Shown piece after piece: positions 24,608 through 34,677 of a stretch of DNA of 64,000 nt. Positions within the stretch are counted from its first letter, which is position 1, and each line of letters begins with the position of its first letter. The position numbers and the translations under genes were made by a program. The notes under the pieces were generated by a model. It was given only the letters and a program-made list of their open reading frames with translations, was not told where the DNA came from and made no database searches. Source of the stretch: an uncultured Treponema sp. (lineage in GTDB: Bacteria > Spirochaetota > Spirochaetia > Treponematales > Treponemataceae); contig CAJUBD010000009.1 in assembly GCA_910584475.1 (NCBI GenBank), positions 1 through 64,000 of the forward strand. Direction: 5' to 3'.

Positions 24608-24930
24608 ATGAAAGTGAAAATTTCGCCGCGTTCGTGCAGACTGTGTGGCCACGCGTTGTGTTCGTCAAGACGAAAAAGAGAATCACGAAGGAAAATTTTT
24701 CGGAACTTGAGGAAAGCATAATCCGAGACGACGACACGCCCGACCTGCGCGACATCGAAGGCGGCGCGGTTATATTCCCGCTTTCCGTCACGAACTATCC
24801 TTCCGTGCTCCGTTCGATGACGGCGAGCCAAGCGGGATGGTGGGCGATGTGCAAATGCGACAGCGTAGGTTGGGAAAAGAACGACGAGAACATCCGAAGT
24901 TGTCTTTCCAATTTGGAAATGGACATGTAG
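24604..24930 (+). CDS. Hypothetical soluble protein (108 aa)
   Basis: Strong GGAGG 7 bases before the ATG. Acidic, no signal peptide or membrane segment. Features seen: VWPRVVFVKTKKRITKENFSEL, a DDDTPDL loop, then GWWAMCKCDSVGWEKNDEN. No family recognised. It follows the small membrane protein and a possible short peptide in the same direction. Confidence 0.65.
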   Translation: MNESENFAAFVQTVWPRVVFVKTKKRITKENFSELEESIIRDDDTPDLRDIEGGAVIFPLSVTNYPSVLRSMTASQAGWWAMCKCDSVGWEKNDENIRSCLSNLEMDM

Positions 24931-24942
24931 TGTCACGACCCC

Positions 24943-24971
24943 TTGACAAAGTTTGATGGAGGGGACATACT
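24943..24971 (+). promoter_or_regulatory. Promoter of the secreted-protein gene
   Basis: TTGACA, 17-base spacer, CATACT. It leaves a leader of about 118 bases before the ATG at 25096, with a short hairpin GCGGAA/TTCCGC just before the ribosome site. Confidence 0.6.
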
Positions 24972-25095
24972 TTCACAAAGATTCAAATCAAGCCCAAAGC
25001 CGAAAAAACATTCAGGGGCAGGATTCGCAGGTCGGATTCGCACGGCACTGAAAATCCATTTTTAATGGGCGGAAAATTCCGCTCGAGGAAGCATT

Positions 25096-26163
25096 ATGTT
25101 GAAAAGTTTTTCAATGAGAAAACTTTTGGTCGCCATATTCTTTGTGGCAGTGTGTTCGAATCTGTTCGCACAGGAATTCAACGCGGATAGATTCGCGTTC
25201 GAGGCTGTGATTGCGGCATCAAAGGATAAGGGAGATGGCAACTACGAAATTCAGTTGCTCGACTTGGATTCGAAAAGCGACAAAACTTGGTTCGTATATA
25301 CATGGAACGCATCAAAAGAAAGTGGGAAGAAAATTTTCAAGAGCGTGACCTACTACCAATTCAAGTGCGCGTTCCTTGCGACTTGTGAAGAGGCAGACGG
25401 AAATAAAAATCTTGTCTTGAAAATTGGCGACAGCATCGCCTCACGGCAGGTGAACGCGGACGGCTCGCAGATAGAGGGTGGAACCGATATCCAAAAAATC
25501 GCGTACAACTGGTCGAACAGTCCAACTAGCAGAATGAAGAATCTCAAAGAGATTGTAGACGCAGTGGCGAAGAACATCACTGACGCGCTCGCGCGACAAG
25601 ACGACGGACGCTTGGACGCACTAGTCGAATTTCTCTGCGACAACGGCAACCTCGCCCACATAGACACCGACACGCTCGGAATTCTTGCGACAAGACACAA
25701 AGAACTTTGCAGCGTTCCAGCGGTGATTGCGCGTCTCAAGACTGAGAAATCCGAAATGTGGTTCAAGGACTACCTCGAAAAAATTTCCGACGCTCCGTTC
25801 AGAAACACGTTCAAGCTTTTCACAGTAAAAGAAAGCGATGTGGCGGAATATAAGTACCGTGCGGAATTCTACTGTCCTGTGTACAAGGTATATTCGTACA
25901 CAAAGGAGGACAAAGAACTTGCGGAAAATTTGGCATACATAAACGGTGATAGGGAAGAGAAGCCCCCAATGCAACGGCGGAAGGAAGCGTTGCGACAGGC
26001 AAACATGGGTTCGTCCAATCCTGTCCTCGTGAAATTCTACACCAACGACGCGAAGTTCATCGACTTGAATAAGAACGACAGCGTTGAGGTCAGCGGAAAA
26101 TTCAAGAAATTCAACGCTCTGGGACTGGTGCAAGACATTTTATCAATAGATGTCTATGAATGA
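25096..26163 (+). CDS. Secreted hypothetical protein (355 aa)
   Basis: GAGGA precedes the ATG. A signal peptide (RKLLVAIFFVAVCSNLFAQ) is cleaved near residue 26. The mature part begins EFNADRFAFEAVIAA and has no further membrane helices, so it is periplasmic or exported. The last ~45 residues (VLVKFYTNDAKFIDLNKNDSVEVSGKFKKF) look like an OB-fold strand set. It is inside the element, between the transfer blocks, and shares a terminator with the big lipoprotein. Function unknown. Confidence 0.75.
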   Translation: MLKSFSMRKLLVAIFFVAVCSNLFAQEFNADRFAFEAVIAASKDKGDGNYEIQLLDLDSKSDKTWFVYTWNASKESGKKIFKSVTYYQFKCAFLATCEEADGNKNLVLKIGDSIASRQVNADGSQIEGGTDIQKIAYNWSNSPTSRMKNLKEIVDAVAKNITDALARQDDGRLDALVEFLCDNGNLAHIDTDTLGILATRHKELCSVPAVIARLKTEKSEMWFKDYLEKISDAPFRNTFKLFTVKESDVAEYKYRAEFYCPVYKVYSYTKEDKELAENLAYINGDREEKPPMQRRKEALRQANMGSSNPVLVKFYTNDAKFIDLNKNDSVEVSGKFKKFNALGLVQDILSIDVYE

Positions 26164-26213
26164 AAGATTGAAATATCTAAAAAACTTCTAAATTAGGCGA
26201 AATGATTCAAAAT

Positions 26214-26239
26214 AAAGCCCGCCCTTTGAGGCGGACTTT
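26214..26239. terminator. Bidirectional terminator between convergent genes
   Basis: AAAGCCCGCC-CTTTGA-GGCGGACTTT; on the minus strand the stem is perfect with one G-T pair, followed by a T-rich tract. It lies between the secreted-protein stop and the lipoprotein stop, and would serve both. Confidence 0.8.
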
Positions 26240-26258
26240 ATTCGTTTCAATCAATTTC

Positions 26259-29200
26259 TTAATCTTGATTTTTCGAGCAGTTTCTGGTCTCGTACACAAT
26301 CGGAATCTTGACGGCTTTTTGAGTCGAGCCATTGTGCAGAATCAGCACCTCAAGGTAGCCGCCGTTTCCAGTTCCCGTAAGGGTCTTTTCAGGAGACGCG
26401 CCGTATGTGGCGGTTACATGATCTGTCAAAATCCGCGCGCCTATATCCATGTCATGACCGCTGTAGGCTTGAACATACCAGTACGCTATGCTCTGGAACT
26501 CATCCACCGTGAAGAACCTCTCGAAGCTCCTGTCGCGCTTTTTCGCGAACCAGTTGCTGTACGTCGGAGCCGCATCGTAGCCGCCCTTGTTGTCGTCGTA
26601 CCAGTAGCAAAGATATTTGTGTCTGTTCGCAGTCGCGACCATATCTCCGCCATTTTCGTTTATGTACGAGTTGGTCTGAGGCGCGACCAGACCATACCAG
26701 TCGTCGTCTTTTTTGTTTTGGAAGCCATAGTTGTCCCTCTCCTGATGCCAATAAAGAACGGTGTTCCAGTTCTCTATAAGGTTGTAGGCGCGGTTTTCGT
26801 CCACGACCTTTATCCCGCCGTCGTTGTTCGGACAGTAGACTGGCTTGTAGGCTTCCGTGACATTGTATCCGTAAAGCAACTTGTCTTCAGGAAAACTGAC
26901 GCTCACGATACGATTGTCTCCGTTGTCAATTTCCTTTGAAACGGAGATTCCGTTCGTGCCGTTGACCACACTGACCTTCTGTATCTGCCCGTTCGCCTTT
27001 TTCTCGGCGAGCGTCATCTTCAGGCTCACGGTTTCGCCGTCGCCAAGCACCAAAGTGCCGTTCTCGTAGCGGCTGAAATTGCCATCGCTGGACACGAAGG
27101 AAATCAACGGCGTGAGGCTGGCGTATTGGAATTTTGCCGTAACGGTCTTTCTTCCGATTTCCTCATTGCCGTTGTTCGGATTCGTGGCGGTTACGGAAAT
27201 GGAAATGTTGTCCTTGCTCTCCGTCTTCGGCGTGAACGTTATCTTTCCCGTGCCGTCACCATTGTTCTCAAGAACATAGTCGAAAAGATTTGTGGCGGTA
27301 CTTGCCACCTTTATTTCCGCGTCCACAGGATTCACTCTGAATTCGACACCCGCGCTTTGTTCGGGCGTGATGGTAAATGTGGTTTTTCCAGACAGGCTGA
27401 ATTCATAATCCCATGCCGTCCTGACCGAAAGTTGCCCCTTCGCGCCTCCATCGGTGAGGCATACGAGGCTCCCGCTTCCTTCCTTGATTCCTTCTAGTTC
27501 GACATAGCCCACGCCGCTTTCATCGCATCCCAAATCCCTGTACGCGAAGTAATCCTGCGCCTGGCTTATCGTCCATGTCAAATTTGCGTTCGGTGGGCTG
27601 ACTATGTATTTGTACTTTTTCGTGTGGAAAGGCTGTACCCGCGCTGCCGTAGATTCAAAGGAGAAACTTTTTCCCGCCTCAACGACCACGGTACATTTTG
27701 CCACAGACGGGCTATCGGGAAGTTGCGCGATTACGTCGGCCTGTCCCACATTTATCGGATATATCGTCACTGACTTTCCGTTTCCCATAACGCGGCAAAC
27801 TTCGTCGTTTCCGACATTCTGTACGCTCCATTCGATGTCGTAATAGTCATTTGAACTTTCGGAATTTTCAATCGTCGCTTTCAAAGCGATGCCAGAACTT
27901 CCCTTCAGTATTGTCATGTACGTCTTGTTCAAAGTGAGTACCTTTTCAGCACTTCCCGGAACGACCACGTAGAACTGCAGGTCGCTCGCCGCCTTCTCGT
28001 GCGAGCATGTTATGAGCGCCTCGCCCGCCTTGAGAGCCGTGATGTAGATTGACTGTCCCGCGATGGTTCCGTCCGACTTTATTCCCGCTATCTGCACCAC
28101 ATCGGTGTCCCCAGTCGTCCATTTGAGGTTGTACTGATCGCTGTTAGTGATTCCGCTTCCGCTCAATACCGCGTTCAGGGTCGCGCTCTTTCCTTTGTTC
28201 ACGGTGTAGATTGTCGAGGCCGATGTGATGTACGCGGCGTTCACCTCAGCCTTTTTGACATAGACTAGCATTTCGCTTTCTGCTTGGACGACCCCCGTTC
28301 CAGACGCGACAAGTTTCGCGCGGATTGTAGTGCTTCCCGCTCCAACGGCAGTTACCTGCGCCGTGGCCTTCGTTCCAGAAATTGAGCATACGGAAGGATT
28401 GTCCACGGAGTATTCGACATGCGTGGCGACTTTTGTATTCGGAATCTGCATTGAATAGAATTTCACGTCGCCCTGCGTTATCGTGGCGTTTGTCGCGGGG
28501 AATGCGAAGTCCGAGTATTCCTGCACCGTAACGACAATCTGCTGGTCAAAGGCGGCTTTGGGATGCCTTATGGTTATCGTGCATTGTCCCTGTGATTTTG
28601 GAGAAATCGTGCAGACGTTCGCCGAGTACACGAAGTCAACCACGTCGTACACGTCGAGCGACCAACTGAAACTGTACTTGTCAGTGGCAGTTCCGTTTAT
28701 TAGACTCGCAGTTATCTGCTGTGTGGAGTCCGTCGGCTTCATGTTGACGATGCTCGCAGGAACTGAAATATAACACTCGCTTTCCTTGATTTCGTCGCAA
28801 ACCACGAGCAGCTGCGCAGAATACGCGGCCTTCGGATGCGAGACTGTAATGTATGCCGTTCCCGCTTTCAACGCCCGAAGCTTTCCGACCTCGTTCTGTC
28901 CATAAACTGCACAGATTGAACTGTCGTTCGATGTCCACTCGAAGTCGGAATAGTCTCCCGCGCTTCCGCCCACCAAATCCGCCGTGACATTGGTGTAGCC
29001 CGAACCGACATTCGCCGTTATGACGGACGATGTTAACTGGATGTATGGGCTTGCCGCCGCCGCAATCGGGTCAACACATTGCGCGATGATTTGCAGGGGA
29101 TACTGGCAATGGCTGTTCTTCACCGTTATGACCGAAGTTCCTATGGAATTTCCTGTGAGAACAGCGGTCGCCCCCGTGGCAGTTACGCCGACTGCGGATG

Positions 29201-32081
29201 GATTGGAAGATGACCAAGAATATCCGTCCAAAATAACGCTGTCCGAATTCTTCACCGAAACGGAAACGCTCCTCGTGTTTCCCTCGCCGACGGCTACAAC
29301 ATTTGAGCTAGTCGTGAGATAGGTGAAGCCCGCAAGTTCCTCCGCGCTGTTGCCGACTACGATCAAGACTTTCTTGGTAATGTCGGTCTTTTTGTGCGTG
29401 ATGGTCACTTCTGCCTGTCCGCCTGAAACTGGTTTTACATAGGCGATTCCGTTAGTTGACTGGCTTGAAATGCTCGCAATTTCTTCATTGTCGATTTCAA
29501 AGGAAAATCCCGAAGTGTCCGCCCCATCGTAGTTCACCAAAATGGCTGTGAGCTTTTGCGCCGCGTCGTCCTTGAGCATCGTAATCACGTCTTGCGCCGA
29601 AATGTAAACCACAGGCGCAGCATCAGGAATGACATACTCGCTTCCGACACGGACATAGATTTTAAGCGTGTTCTGGCTTTCCTCGTGTGCCACTGAAATC
29701 ACAGCCTCACCTTCAGACACCGCCGTCACCGTGGCTCTGCTGCCGTTCGGAACGACTTTTGCCACGCCCTCATCGCTCGACTCCCATTTTATCTGTGAAT
29801 GCTTGCTGGTAGGAAGGTTCACTGCCGTTATCGAGACGTTCGCGGTCTTTCCCTTCTCTTCGATTATGACGACGTTCTGCCCCGTCGTGAAATAAACTTC
29901 GGATTCGGTCTGTCGCGCCCCTTCCGGCAGAACAGTGATGTCATAGTCGCAGGAATAGCCTTCGACAGAAACGGTTGCCGTCGTCTTTCCAGCCTTGAGC
30001 CCCGTCACTATTCCTGTGAGCGGGTATTCGCCCCTGCTCACCGAGGCCACGGACGGATCTTTTACGGTCCATAGTGCCGATGAGAAGTCGTAGTCATCAT
30101 AGTTTCCGTCCTCATCCACGCCGTCAAACCCGACGGCACTCGTCATACAGTACGCGCTTTCACCGACATTGATGTTGTAATACAATTTGTCGGAATAAAG
30201 AGCCTTCATGCTGTCGAGCGTCTTTTGGTCGTCGGCCGTCATCACGAGGACTTTCTTGTCCGCGTCCGCCTTGTTGTGGCTTATAGTAATGTTGGAAATC
30301 GTGCTTCCGCTTCCGAGCGATGGCGCGGCTACATTAGCCACGTTCGCGCTGGCGGAAATCTTTATTCGCGGATTGTCGCATTCCCACTTGATTTCGACGT
30401 CGTCGCCTGCGCTCTTGTTCTCGCCCTTGAGCTGCACGGTATACTCCGCGCTCGAACCGTTGAGGATTTTCAGGAGTCCGCTGCCGGCGAAATATAGCGG
30501 CTCTTCGAGAATCGCGTCCTTGCTCAAAACCTTGACCAAAATTTCCGTCGGATAATGCACTTTCGGATGCGAAATCGTTATTATGGCAGTGCCCTCGCAT
30601 TTTGGCTCGATGAAGGCCTTTCCGAATGCGTAGGTCTGCATCGCGCTCCTAGCGTAGTTTACAGTTCCGTGCGCCGTGTCCATCGATACCACGTCCTTCG
30701 CACTTCCGTCCGCCGCCGTGCTTTTTATGCTCCAAGAGAATTCGCTCTCGTCACCGTCTTCCCCGCCTTTGAGCGAGATGTTGATTGAAGTTCCTTCCGC
30801 TCCGACTTTCGTGCGGATGTAGTTTTGGCTCGTCGTGATGTAGTAGCTCGAATCAATTGCGTCGGTGAGGTGACCGTTGACAATCACGAGAACTTCCCTC
30901 GTATAGGCAGCTTTTTCGTGCGAAATCAAAAGCTTGCAAGAGCCGTTCGCCTTTCCTCTGAGCACCACTTGCTTTCCGACCGTCGAAACGATTTCCGCGA
31001 CGCTCCAGTCATCAAGCGAATATTCATAGGCATCAATATCGTAAGAGCCTGCCGTGATGTTTTCGAGTGAGCATGTCAGTGTATGGGTTTCCTCCCCATA
31101 CAAGTTCACGACAGTGCTGGAGGGGTTTATGTACACGTTCTTCACCACAGTCAGGACGCGGCACAAAATTTCCAGCGGATAAGCCGCGTCGGGATGCGTC
31201 ACGCGCAAGGTGCATGTTCCGCCCTTAAGCGGAGTTATTACCGCCTTGTTACCGTTGCGCTCCAACCCTATTGGACAAGACGAATCCTCGCTGACAATTT
31301 CCCAGTTGAACTGACTGTCAAGAGAGGAATCCTTTCCGTTCACAAGCGAAACCGTGACAGTCTGGCTCGAATCGCCCTGTCGCATCGTAACGATGTTGTT
31401 TCCTGTAGTGATGTATGGAACTTCCGTCGCGTCGGCGAAAACATAGATTCCAATATAGTACGGATAAGTCGCCTTTTGGTGGGTTACCTTTATTCTAGCG
31501 TATCCTGAATCTTTTGCCGTTATCATGCAATACTGGCCTGTCGGCTGAATTGAGCACACGCTTGCGTTGTCGCATGTCCAAGTGTAGCCGTCTATGTCCG
31601 CCGCGCTTCCGCCATACAAAGAAACATATACTTTCTCTGTTATTCCGGGCGCGGTTTGCAAAATTGAAGTGTTCGAATAGATGTATGGCTCGATGGTTTC
31701 CTCGTAGTTTTCCTCAAATCCCGAAACCGTCACTATGCAAGTAGCGTCATAGCCATCGCAGGAACAGCGGAGAGAAGTCTGTCCTTCCTTCAGCGCGGTT
31801 ATCGTAACTCCCCACGCCGATTCCGCGTCGCATTTTATTACGGACGAATCGTAGCTCCAATTGAGGCGGGCATTCTTCTGCTCGTTCAACGGCTTTATTG
31901 AAACCGCCACATAATCCATACCACCCACTTTCATCGAAAGCGAGCTTTTCGCCAACGTGAGCGATGTTATCGAAGTTCCGCCTTCTCCCGAACTGCCCGA
32001 ATCAGAGAACATCCTGCAAGTCGAAAGAAGCACCGCAAGCACAATCGTCGCGGAAAATAAAACTGTCTTTCTGCAACCCAT
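26259..32081 (-). CDS. Giant Big_2 (bacterial Ig-like) repeat lipoprotein of the conjugative element (1940 aa)
   Basis: ATG 32081 has GGAGG 7 bases upstream. The signal peptide ends in the lipobox VLLSTC (Cys at about 22), so the protein is a lipoprotein. About fifteen tandem Ig-like units of 85-110 residues follow, each with a start like YITTSxxxVxxxxG, a central W..SD, and an end like ITISHPKAAYP..ILVxV, the Big_2 pattern. The last ~450 residues have irregular strands and a Tyr/Trp-rich tail (NRHKYLCYWYDDNKGG). It has its own promoter and terminator directly downstream of virB10. A surface adhesin that stabilises mating contact is a reasonable inference; surface exclusion or cargo are alternatives. 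Confidence 0.9.
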   Translation of the reverse strand: MGCRKTVLFSATIVLAVLLSTCRMFSDSGSSGEGGTSITSLTLAKSSLSMKVGGMDYVAVSIKPLNEQKNARLNWSYDSSVIKCDAESAWGVTITALKEGQTSLRCSCDGYDATCIVTVSGFEENYEETIEPYIYSNTSILQTAPGITEKVYVSLYGGSAADIDGYTWTCDNASVCSIQPTGQYCMITAKDSGYARIKVTHQKATYPYYIGIYVFADATEVPYITTGNNIVTMRQGDSSQTVTVSLVNGKDSSLDSQFNWEIVSEDSSCPIGLERNGNKAVITPLKGGTCTLRVTHPDAAYPLEILCRVLTVVKNVYINPSSTVVNLYGEETHTLTCSLENITAGSYDIDAYEYSLDDWSVAEIVSTVGKQVVLRGKANGSCKLLISHEKAAYTREVLVIVNGHLTDAIDSSYYITTSQNYIRTKVGAEGTSINISLKGGEDGDESEFSWSIKSTAADGSAKDVVSMDTAHGTVNYARSAMQTYAFGKAFIEPKCEGTAIITISHPKVHYPTEILVKVLSKDAILEEPLYFAGSGLLKILNGSSAEYTVQLKGENKSAGDDVEIKWECDNPRIKISASANVANVAAPSLGSGSTISNITISHNKADADKKVLVMTADDQKTLDSMKALYSDKLYYNINVGESAYCMTSAVGFDGVDEDGNYDDYDFSSALWTVKDPSVASVSRGEYPLTGIVTGLKAGKTTATVSVEGYSCDYDITVLPEGARQTESEVYFTTGQNVVIIEEKGKTANVSITAVNLPTSKHSQIKWESSDEGVAKVVPNGSRATVTAVSEGEAVISVAHEESQNTLKIYVRVGSEYVIPDAAPVVYISAQDVITMLKDDAAQKLTAILVNYDGADTSGFSFEIDNEEIASISSQSTNGIAYVKPVSGGQAEVTITHKKTDITKKVLIVVGNSAEELAGFTYLTTSSNVVAVGEGNTRSVSVSVKNSDSVILDGYSWSSSNPSAVGVTATGATAVLTGNSIGTSVITVKNSHCQYPLQIIAQCVDPIAAAASPYIQLTSSVITANVGSGYTNVTADLVGGSAGDYSDFEWTSNDSSICAVYGQNEVGKLRALKAGTAYITVSHPKAAYSAQLLVVCDEIKESECYISVPASIVNMKPTDSTQQITASLINGTATDKYSFSWSLDVYDVVDFVYSANVCTISPKSQGQCTITIRHPKAAFDQQIVVTVQEYSDFAFPATNATITQGDVKFYSMQIPNTKVATHVEYSVDNPSVCSISGTKATAQVTAVGAGSTTIRAKLVASGTGVVQAESEMLVYVKKAEVNAAYITSASTIYTVNKGKSATLNAVLSGSGITNSDQYNLKWTTGDTDVVQIAGIKSDGTIAGQSIYITALKAGEALITCSHEKAASDLQFYVVVPGSAEKVLTLNKTYMTILKGSSGIALKATIENSESSNDYYDIEWSVQNVGNDEVCRVMGNGKSVTIYPINVGQADVIAQLPDSPSVAKCTVVVEAGKSFSFESTAARVQPFHTKKYKYIVSPPNANLTWTISQAQDYFAYRDLGCDESGVGYVELEGIKEGSGSLVCLTDGGAKGQLSVRTAWDYEFSLSGKTTFTITPEQSAGVEFRVNPVDAEIKVASTATNLFDYVLENNGDGTGKITFTPKTESKDNISISVTATNPNNGNEEIGRKTVTAKFQYASLTPLISFVSSDGNFSRYENGTLVLGDGETVSLKMTLAEKKANGQIQKVSVVNGTNGISVSKEIDNGDNRIVSVSFPEDKLLYGYNVTEAYKPVYCPNNDGGIKVVDENRAYNLIENWNTVLYWHQERDNYGFQNKKDDDWYGLVAPQTNSYINENGGDMVATANRHKYLCYWYDDNKGGYDAAPTYSNWFAKKRDRSFERFFTVDEFQSIAYWYVQAYSGHDMDIGARILTDHVTATYGASPEKTLTGTGNGGYLEVLILHNGSTQKAVKIPIVYETRNCSKNQD

Positions 32082-32178
32082 GTTTTTCCTCCAAGAAATA
32101 AAAAAGGTTTTCATTTCGTCTTTTCGTACAAAAACATAATCTTCAGAAAAACATATTCATTCACGCAGACGAAGTTTT

Positions 32179-32207
32179 ATGATAAAGTCAAAATCAGAAT
32201 GATTCAA
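32179..32207 (-). promoter_or_regulatory. Promoter of the Ig-repeat lipoprotein gene
   Basis: TTGAAT, 17-base spacer, TATCAT on the minus strand, about 90 bases before the start codon, in the gap after virB10. Confidence 0.5.
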
Positions 32208-32216
32208 AAAATCTTT

Positions 32217-33617
32217 TCATCTAAATCTCACATATTTTTTTGTGACTGGATTCACTTTGACCGGCGGAAGTTCCAGCGCGACGTTTGTAATGAGCTTTAT
32301 TTCCGTGCCTTGCCTTATGGTTATGGTAGGCTTTATGTCAAGCGCCCTGTCCACAATCTTCGCGCCAAGCTTCGACACTTCTGAATATGTGTCGTTCAAC
32401 GCATTTTGTGTATATATGTTGTCGCTGTATTTTATCTCCTCGCTCATTTCGGTTTGGATTATCGAATAAAGGGCGACAAGTCCCAAAGCTTTAAGTGTCT
32501 CAAACGGATGGTTGTTCACGCGCCCTTTGTAACCGCTCGCGCCTTGTGCGCTCACTCCGTTCATATTTCCGAGCTGAACCTTGTATCCGTCGGGCCGGAT
32601 TAGAAGATTCCACGCCACCTGCACCTTGTTCTGCCCATAGCTGACGGATGAGTTGTATGTTGCATAAAGGAGAGTGCCTTCCGGAATCAGAAGGAACGAT
32701 GAATCATAACTCGAATAGACATTTTCCGTAACGCGCGCAATTACAAGTCCTGGATTGTCCGTATTTATCGCCGTCTGCAATGCGCCGGAAATCACAGTGC
32801 CTTCCCAAAGCGAACCGTATGAAAGATATTCGCCGTTCCCAGCATTTTCTTCCAAGCCATTGTTGAAAAACACTTCCTTGTCAGATTGGTATTGCCGCGC
32901 GGACGACATGCCATCACCGCCATAATTTGCATAGGACTGTCCACCTAGCATTGTCGCGCCTCGCTCCAAAAGTTGCTCGGCGTATTCTTCCTTTGACAGT
33001 CCGTTCCCATACCCTGTCTGCTGCCGACCGTATCCGCCGTTCATCATCGCGGACACGATGTTTTGGTTGTTCCCATACTGCGCCGCATAATCCTGACCCG
33101 CGATTCCCTCGACCTTTCTAGGCGACCTAGAATTCCTTGTGTCAGGGCGTTCGTGGCGGGATGACGATGCGCCTTTTCCCGAACTCACTGGAGCGACTGG
33201 AGCGGGAGACGGCTCAGGCTGCGTTTGGAATGCGGGTGGAAGCGTTTCGAGAATCTCATCAACGCTTCTTAAATCTTGGTCTTCATAGTCGCTTGCCTTC
33301 GTTTCCTCAAATACAATGTCCTCCTTGATTTTAAGTTCAGGAACATACTTTTTTCCCGCCTTGTTCAATTCCGCGTAATCCGACTTTCGTTTTTTGTTGG
33401 ACTTGGAAAATATCGCGACTGTACCCATTATGATAAGGATGGCGAGCAAAATTACGGCGACGATGTTTCCGATGTTAAGCTGCCGCGCCTCGTCTTTTTC
33501 TTCTGGAACGCCGAGTTCCGGCTCTTCATCGTCAAGATTGGCCTCGTCCATTTCCACAAATGTGTTTTTCACGGCATCATCAGTCTCTTCGAATTCAACC
33601 TTTTCATTTTCACTCAT
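32217..33617 (-). CDS. virB10: VirB10/TrbI-like T4SS channel protein
   Basis: 466 aa. An acidic cytoplasmic N-terminus, one membrane helix (NIVAVILLAILIIMGTVAIF, about 48-68), a Pro/Ser-rich periplasmic stretch (PEPSPAPVAPVSSG) and a C-terminal TrbI barrel domain (GTVISGALQTAINTDNPG..., about 275-460) are seen in that order. The VirB10 family spans both membranes and senses ATPase activity. The ribosome site AAGGA is in the virB9 end; ATG ATG allows either of two starts, and the second has better spacing. It is the last gene of virB8-B9-B10. Confidence 0.9.
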   Translation of the reverse strand: MSENEKVEFEETDDAVKNTFVEMDEANLDDEEPELGVPEEKDEARQLNIGNIVAVILLAILIIMGTVAIFSKSNKKRKSDYAELNKAGKKYVPELKIKEDIVFEETKASDYEDQDLRSVDEILETLPPAFQTQPEPSPAPVAPVSSGKGASSSRHERPDTRNSRSPRKVEGIAGQDYAAQYGNNQNIVSAMMNGGYGRQQTGYGNGLSKEEYAEQLLERGATMLGGQSYANYGGDGMSSARQYQSDKEVFFNNGLEENAGNGEYLSYGSLWEGTVISGALQTAINTDNPGLVIARVTENVYSSYDSSFLLIPEGTLLYATYNSSVSYGQNKVQVAWNLLIRPDGYKVQLGNMNGVSAQGASGYKGRVNNHPFETLKALGLVALYSIIQTEMSEEIKYSDNIYTQNALNDTYSEVSKLGAKIVDRALDIKPTITIRQGTEIKLITNVALELPPVKVNPVTKKYVRFR

Positions 33618-33620
33618 CAT

Positions 33621-34676
33621 TTATTCCTTCTCTTCCTCCGAGACCGCTTTTCGCCTGGACTTTTTTTTCTCGATTATGACTTTCTGTTTCCCAAGTCTCA
33701 GAGTAGCCTTGTTTATAAGGCGCGGAACTATGAAAGTATTCTTGTGCACAGAATAGTTGGCTATTTCATTCCGTTCGTTGAAGAGAACTGGAAGCTTCTT
33801 GTGAAGCACCGTGTCATCCACTACAATGTAGGTTTTTCTGCCGTCATCGTACACGCGCTTCGGCAAGAATTCGGGCTTCCTGAATCCGTACTTCATCTTG
33901 TAGTCGAAAGACAGAAATTCGGGATTCGTGACAGTGACATACTCGTTTTCAACGCTCACGCCGCTCGCCACATTGTCGTTGGCTGTCGTCGCCCATACAT
34001 TCCTTGTCTGCGGATACTTGAATTTCACCATAGCCATGTGCGTGTCGGAAAAGGACTTTATGCGGAAATGGTAGACGCGCCTGTCCGTAATCACCACCAT
34101 ACTTGAATCCAACTTCGAATATGCGGGCTTTAAAAACAGATGTTGTATGTTGTCGCCAGTGTACGGATTTTTCGCCACATTCGCGGTAAGTTCCCAAACT
34201 TCCTCGTCCTCCGAAATCAAGACGCTTCCCTGCACGAGTTCTCCAGGTTCAAGCATTATGTCGGTGAGGTGGTATGGCTGCGCGTAGATTTCGTAGACAA
34301 AATTTTCATTGTACTGATAAAAGAAAGTTCCGTCCTTGTAGCGCTCTGGACTTTTCGTCGCCCTTTCTTCGCTCGCTTTTGTCGCGTCCGTTCCCGTCAA
34401 TCTTTTTATGTCCGTTTCGGATTTCTTTTCCTCAGGAAGATATACAGGTCTTTCCACGAGCACCACGGTTTGCTCAATGTCTTGGACTTTCATCTCTTCG
34501 GCAATCAAGAGTTCATGAATTTCTTTCTCATTTTTTTCCGCCTCTTCTGCGGCGGAAGCAATTGTTTCGTCGCCCCTCGCATCCGTTTCTGTCATAGTTT
34601 CCAAGTCAACTGTTTTGCATGACAAGATTGCGAACAAGGCAAGAATCAGTCCTACGATAAAAAATTTGCTTTTCAT
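33621..34676 (-). CDS. virB9: VirB9/TrbG-like outer-membrane T4SS protein with its own lipobox
   Basis: 351 aa from ATG 34676, AAGGAG 10 bases upstream. The signal peptide ends in LFAILSCKT, a lipobox, so the protein is itself a lipoprotein. Residues ~40-115 are a charged spacer; the VirB9 domain follows (YEIYAQPYHLTDIMLEPGE, TDRRVYHFRIKS, ...) and the end FVVxx-type strand set leads to a Lys/Arg/Glu tail. No separate virB7 gene was found; a lipidated VirB9 may do that job. The start lies just after the virB8 stop. Confidence 0.9.
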   Translation of the reverse strand: MKSKFFIVGLILALFAILSCKTVDLETMTETDARGDETIASAAEEAEKNEKEIHELLIAEEMKVQDIEQTVVLVERPVYLPEEKKSETDIKRLTGTDATKASEERATKSPERYKDGTFFYQYNENFVYEIYAQPYHLTDIMLEPGELVQGSVLISEDEEVWELTANVAKNPYTGDNIQHLFLKPAYSKLDSSMVVITDRRVYHFRIKSFSDTHMAMVKFKYPQTRNVWATTANDNVASGVSVENEYVTVTNPEFLSFDYKMKYGFRKPEFLPKRVYDDGRKTYIVVDDTVLHKKLPVLFNERNEIANYSVHKNTFIVPRLINKATLRLGKQKVIIEKKKSRRKAVSEEEKE

Positions 34677-34677
34677 T

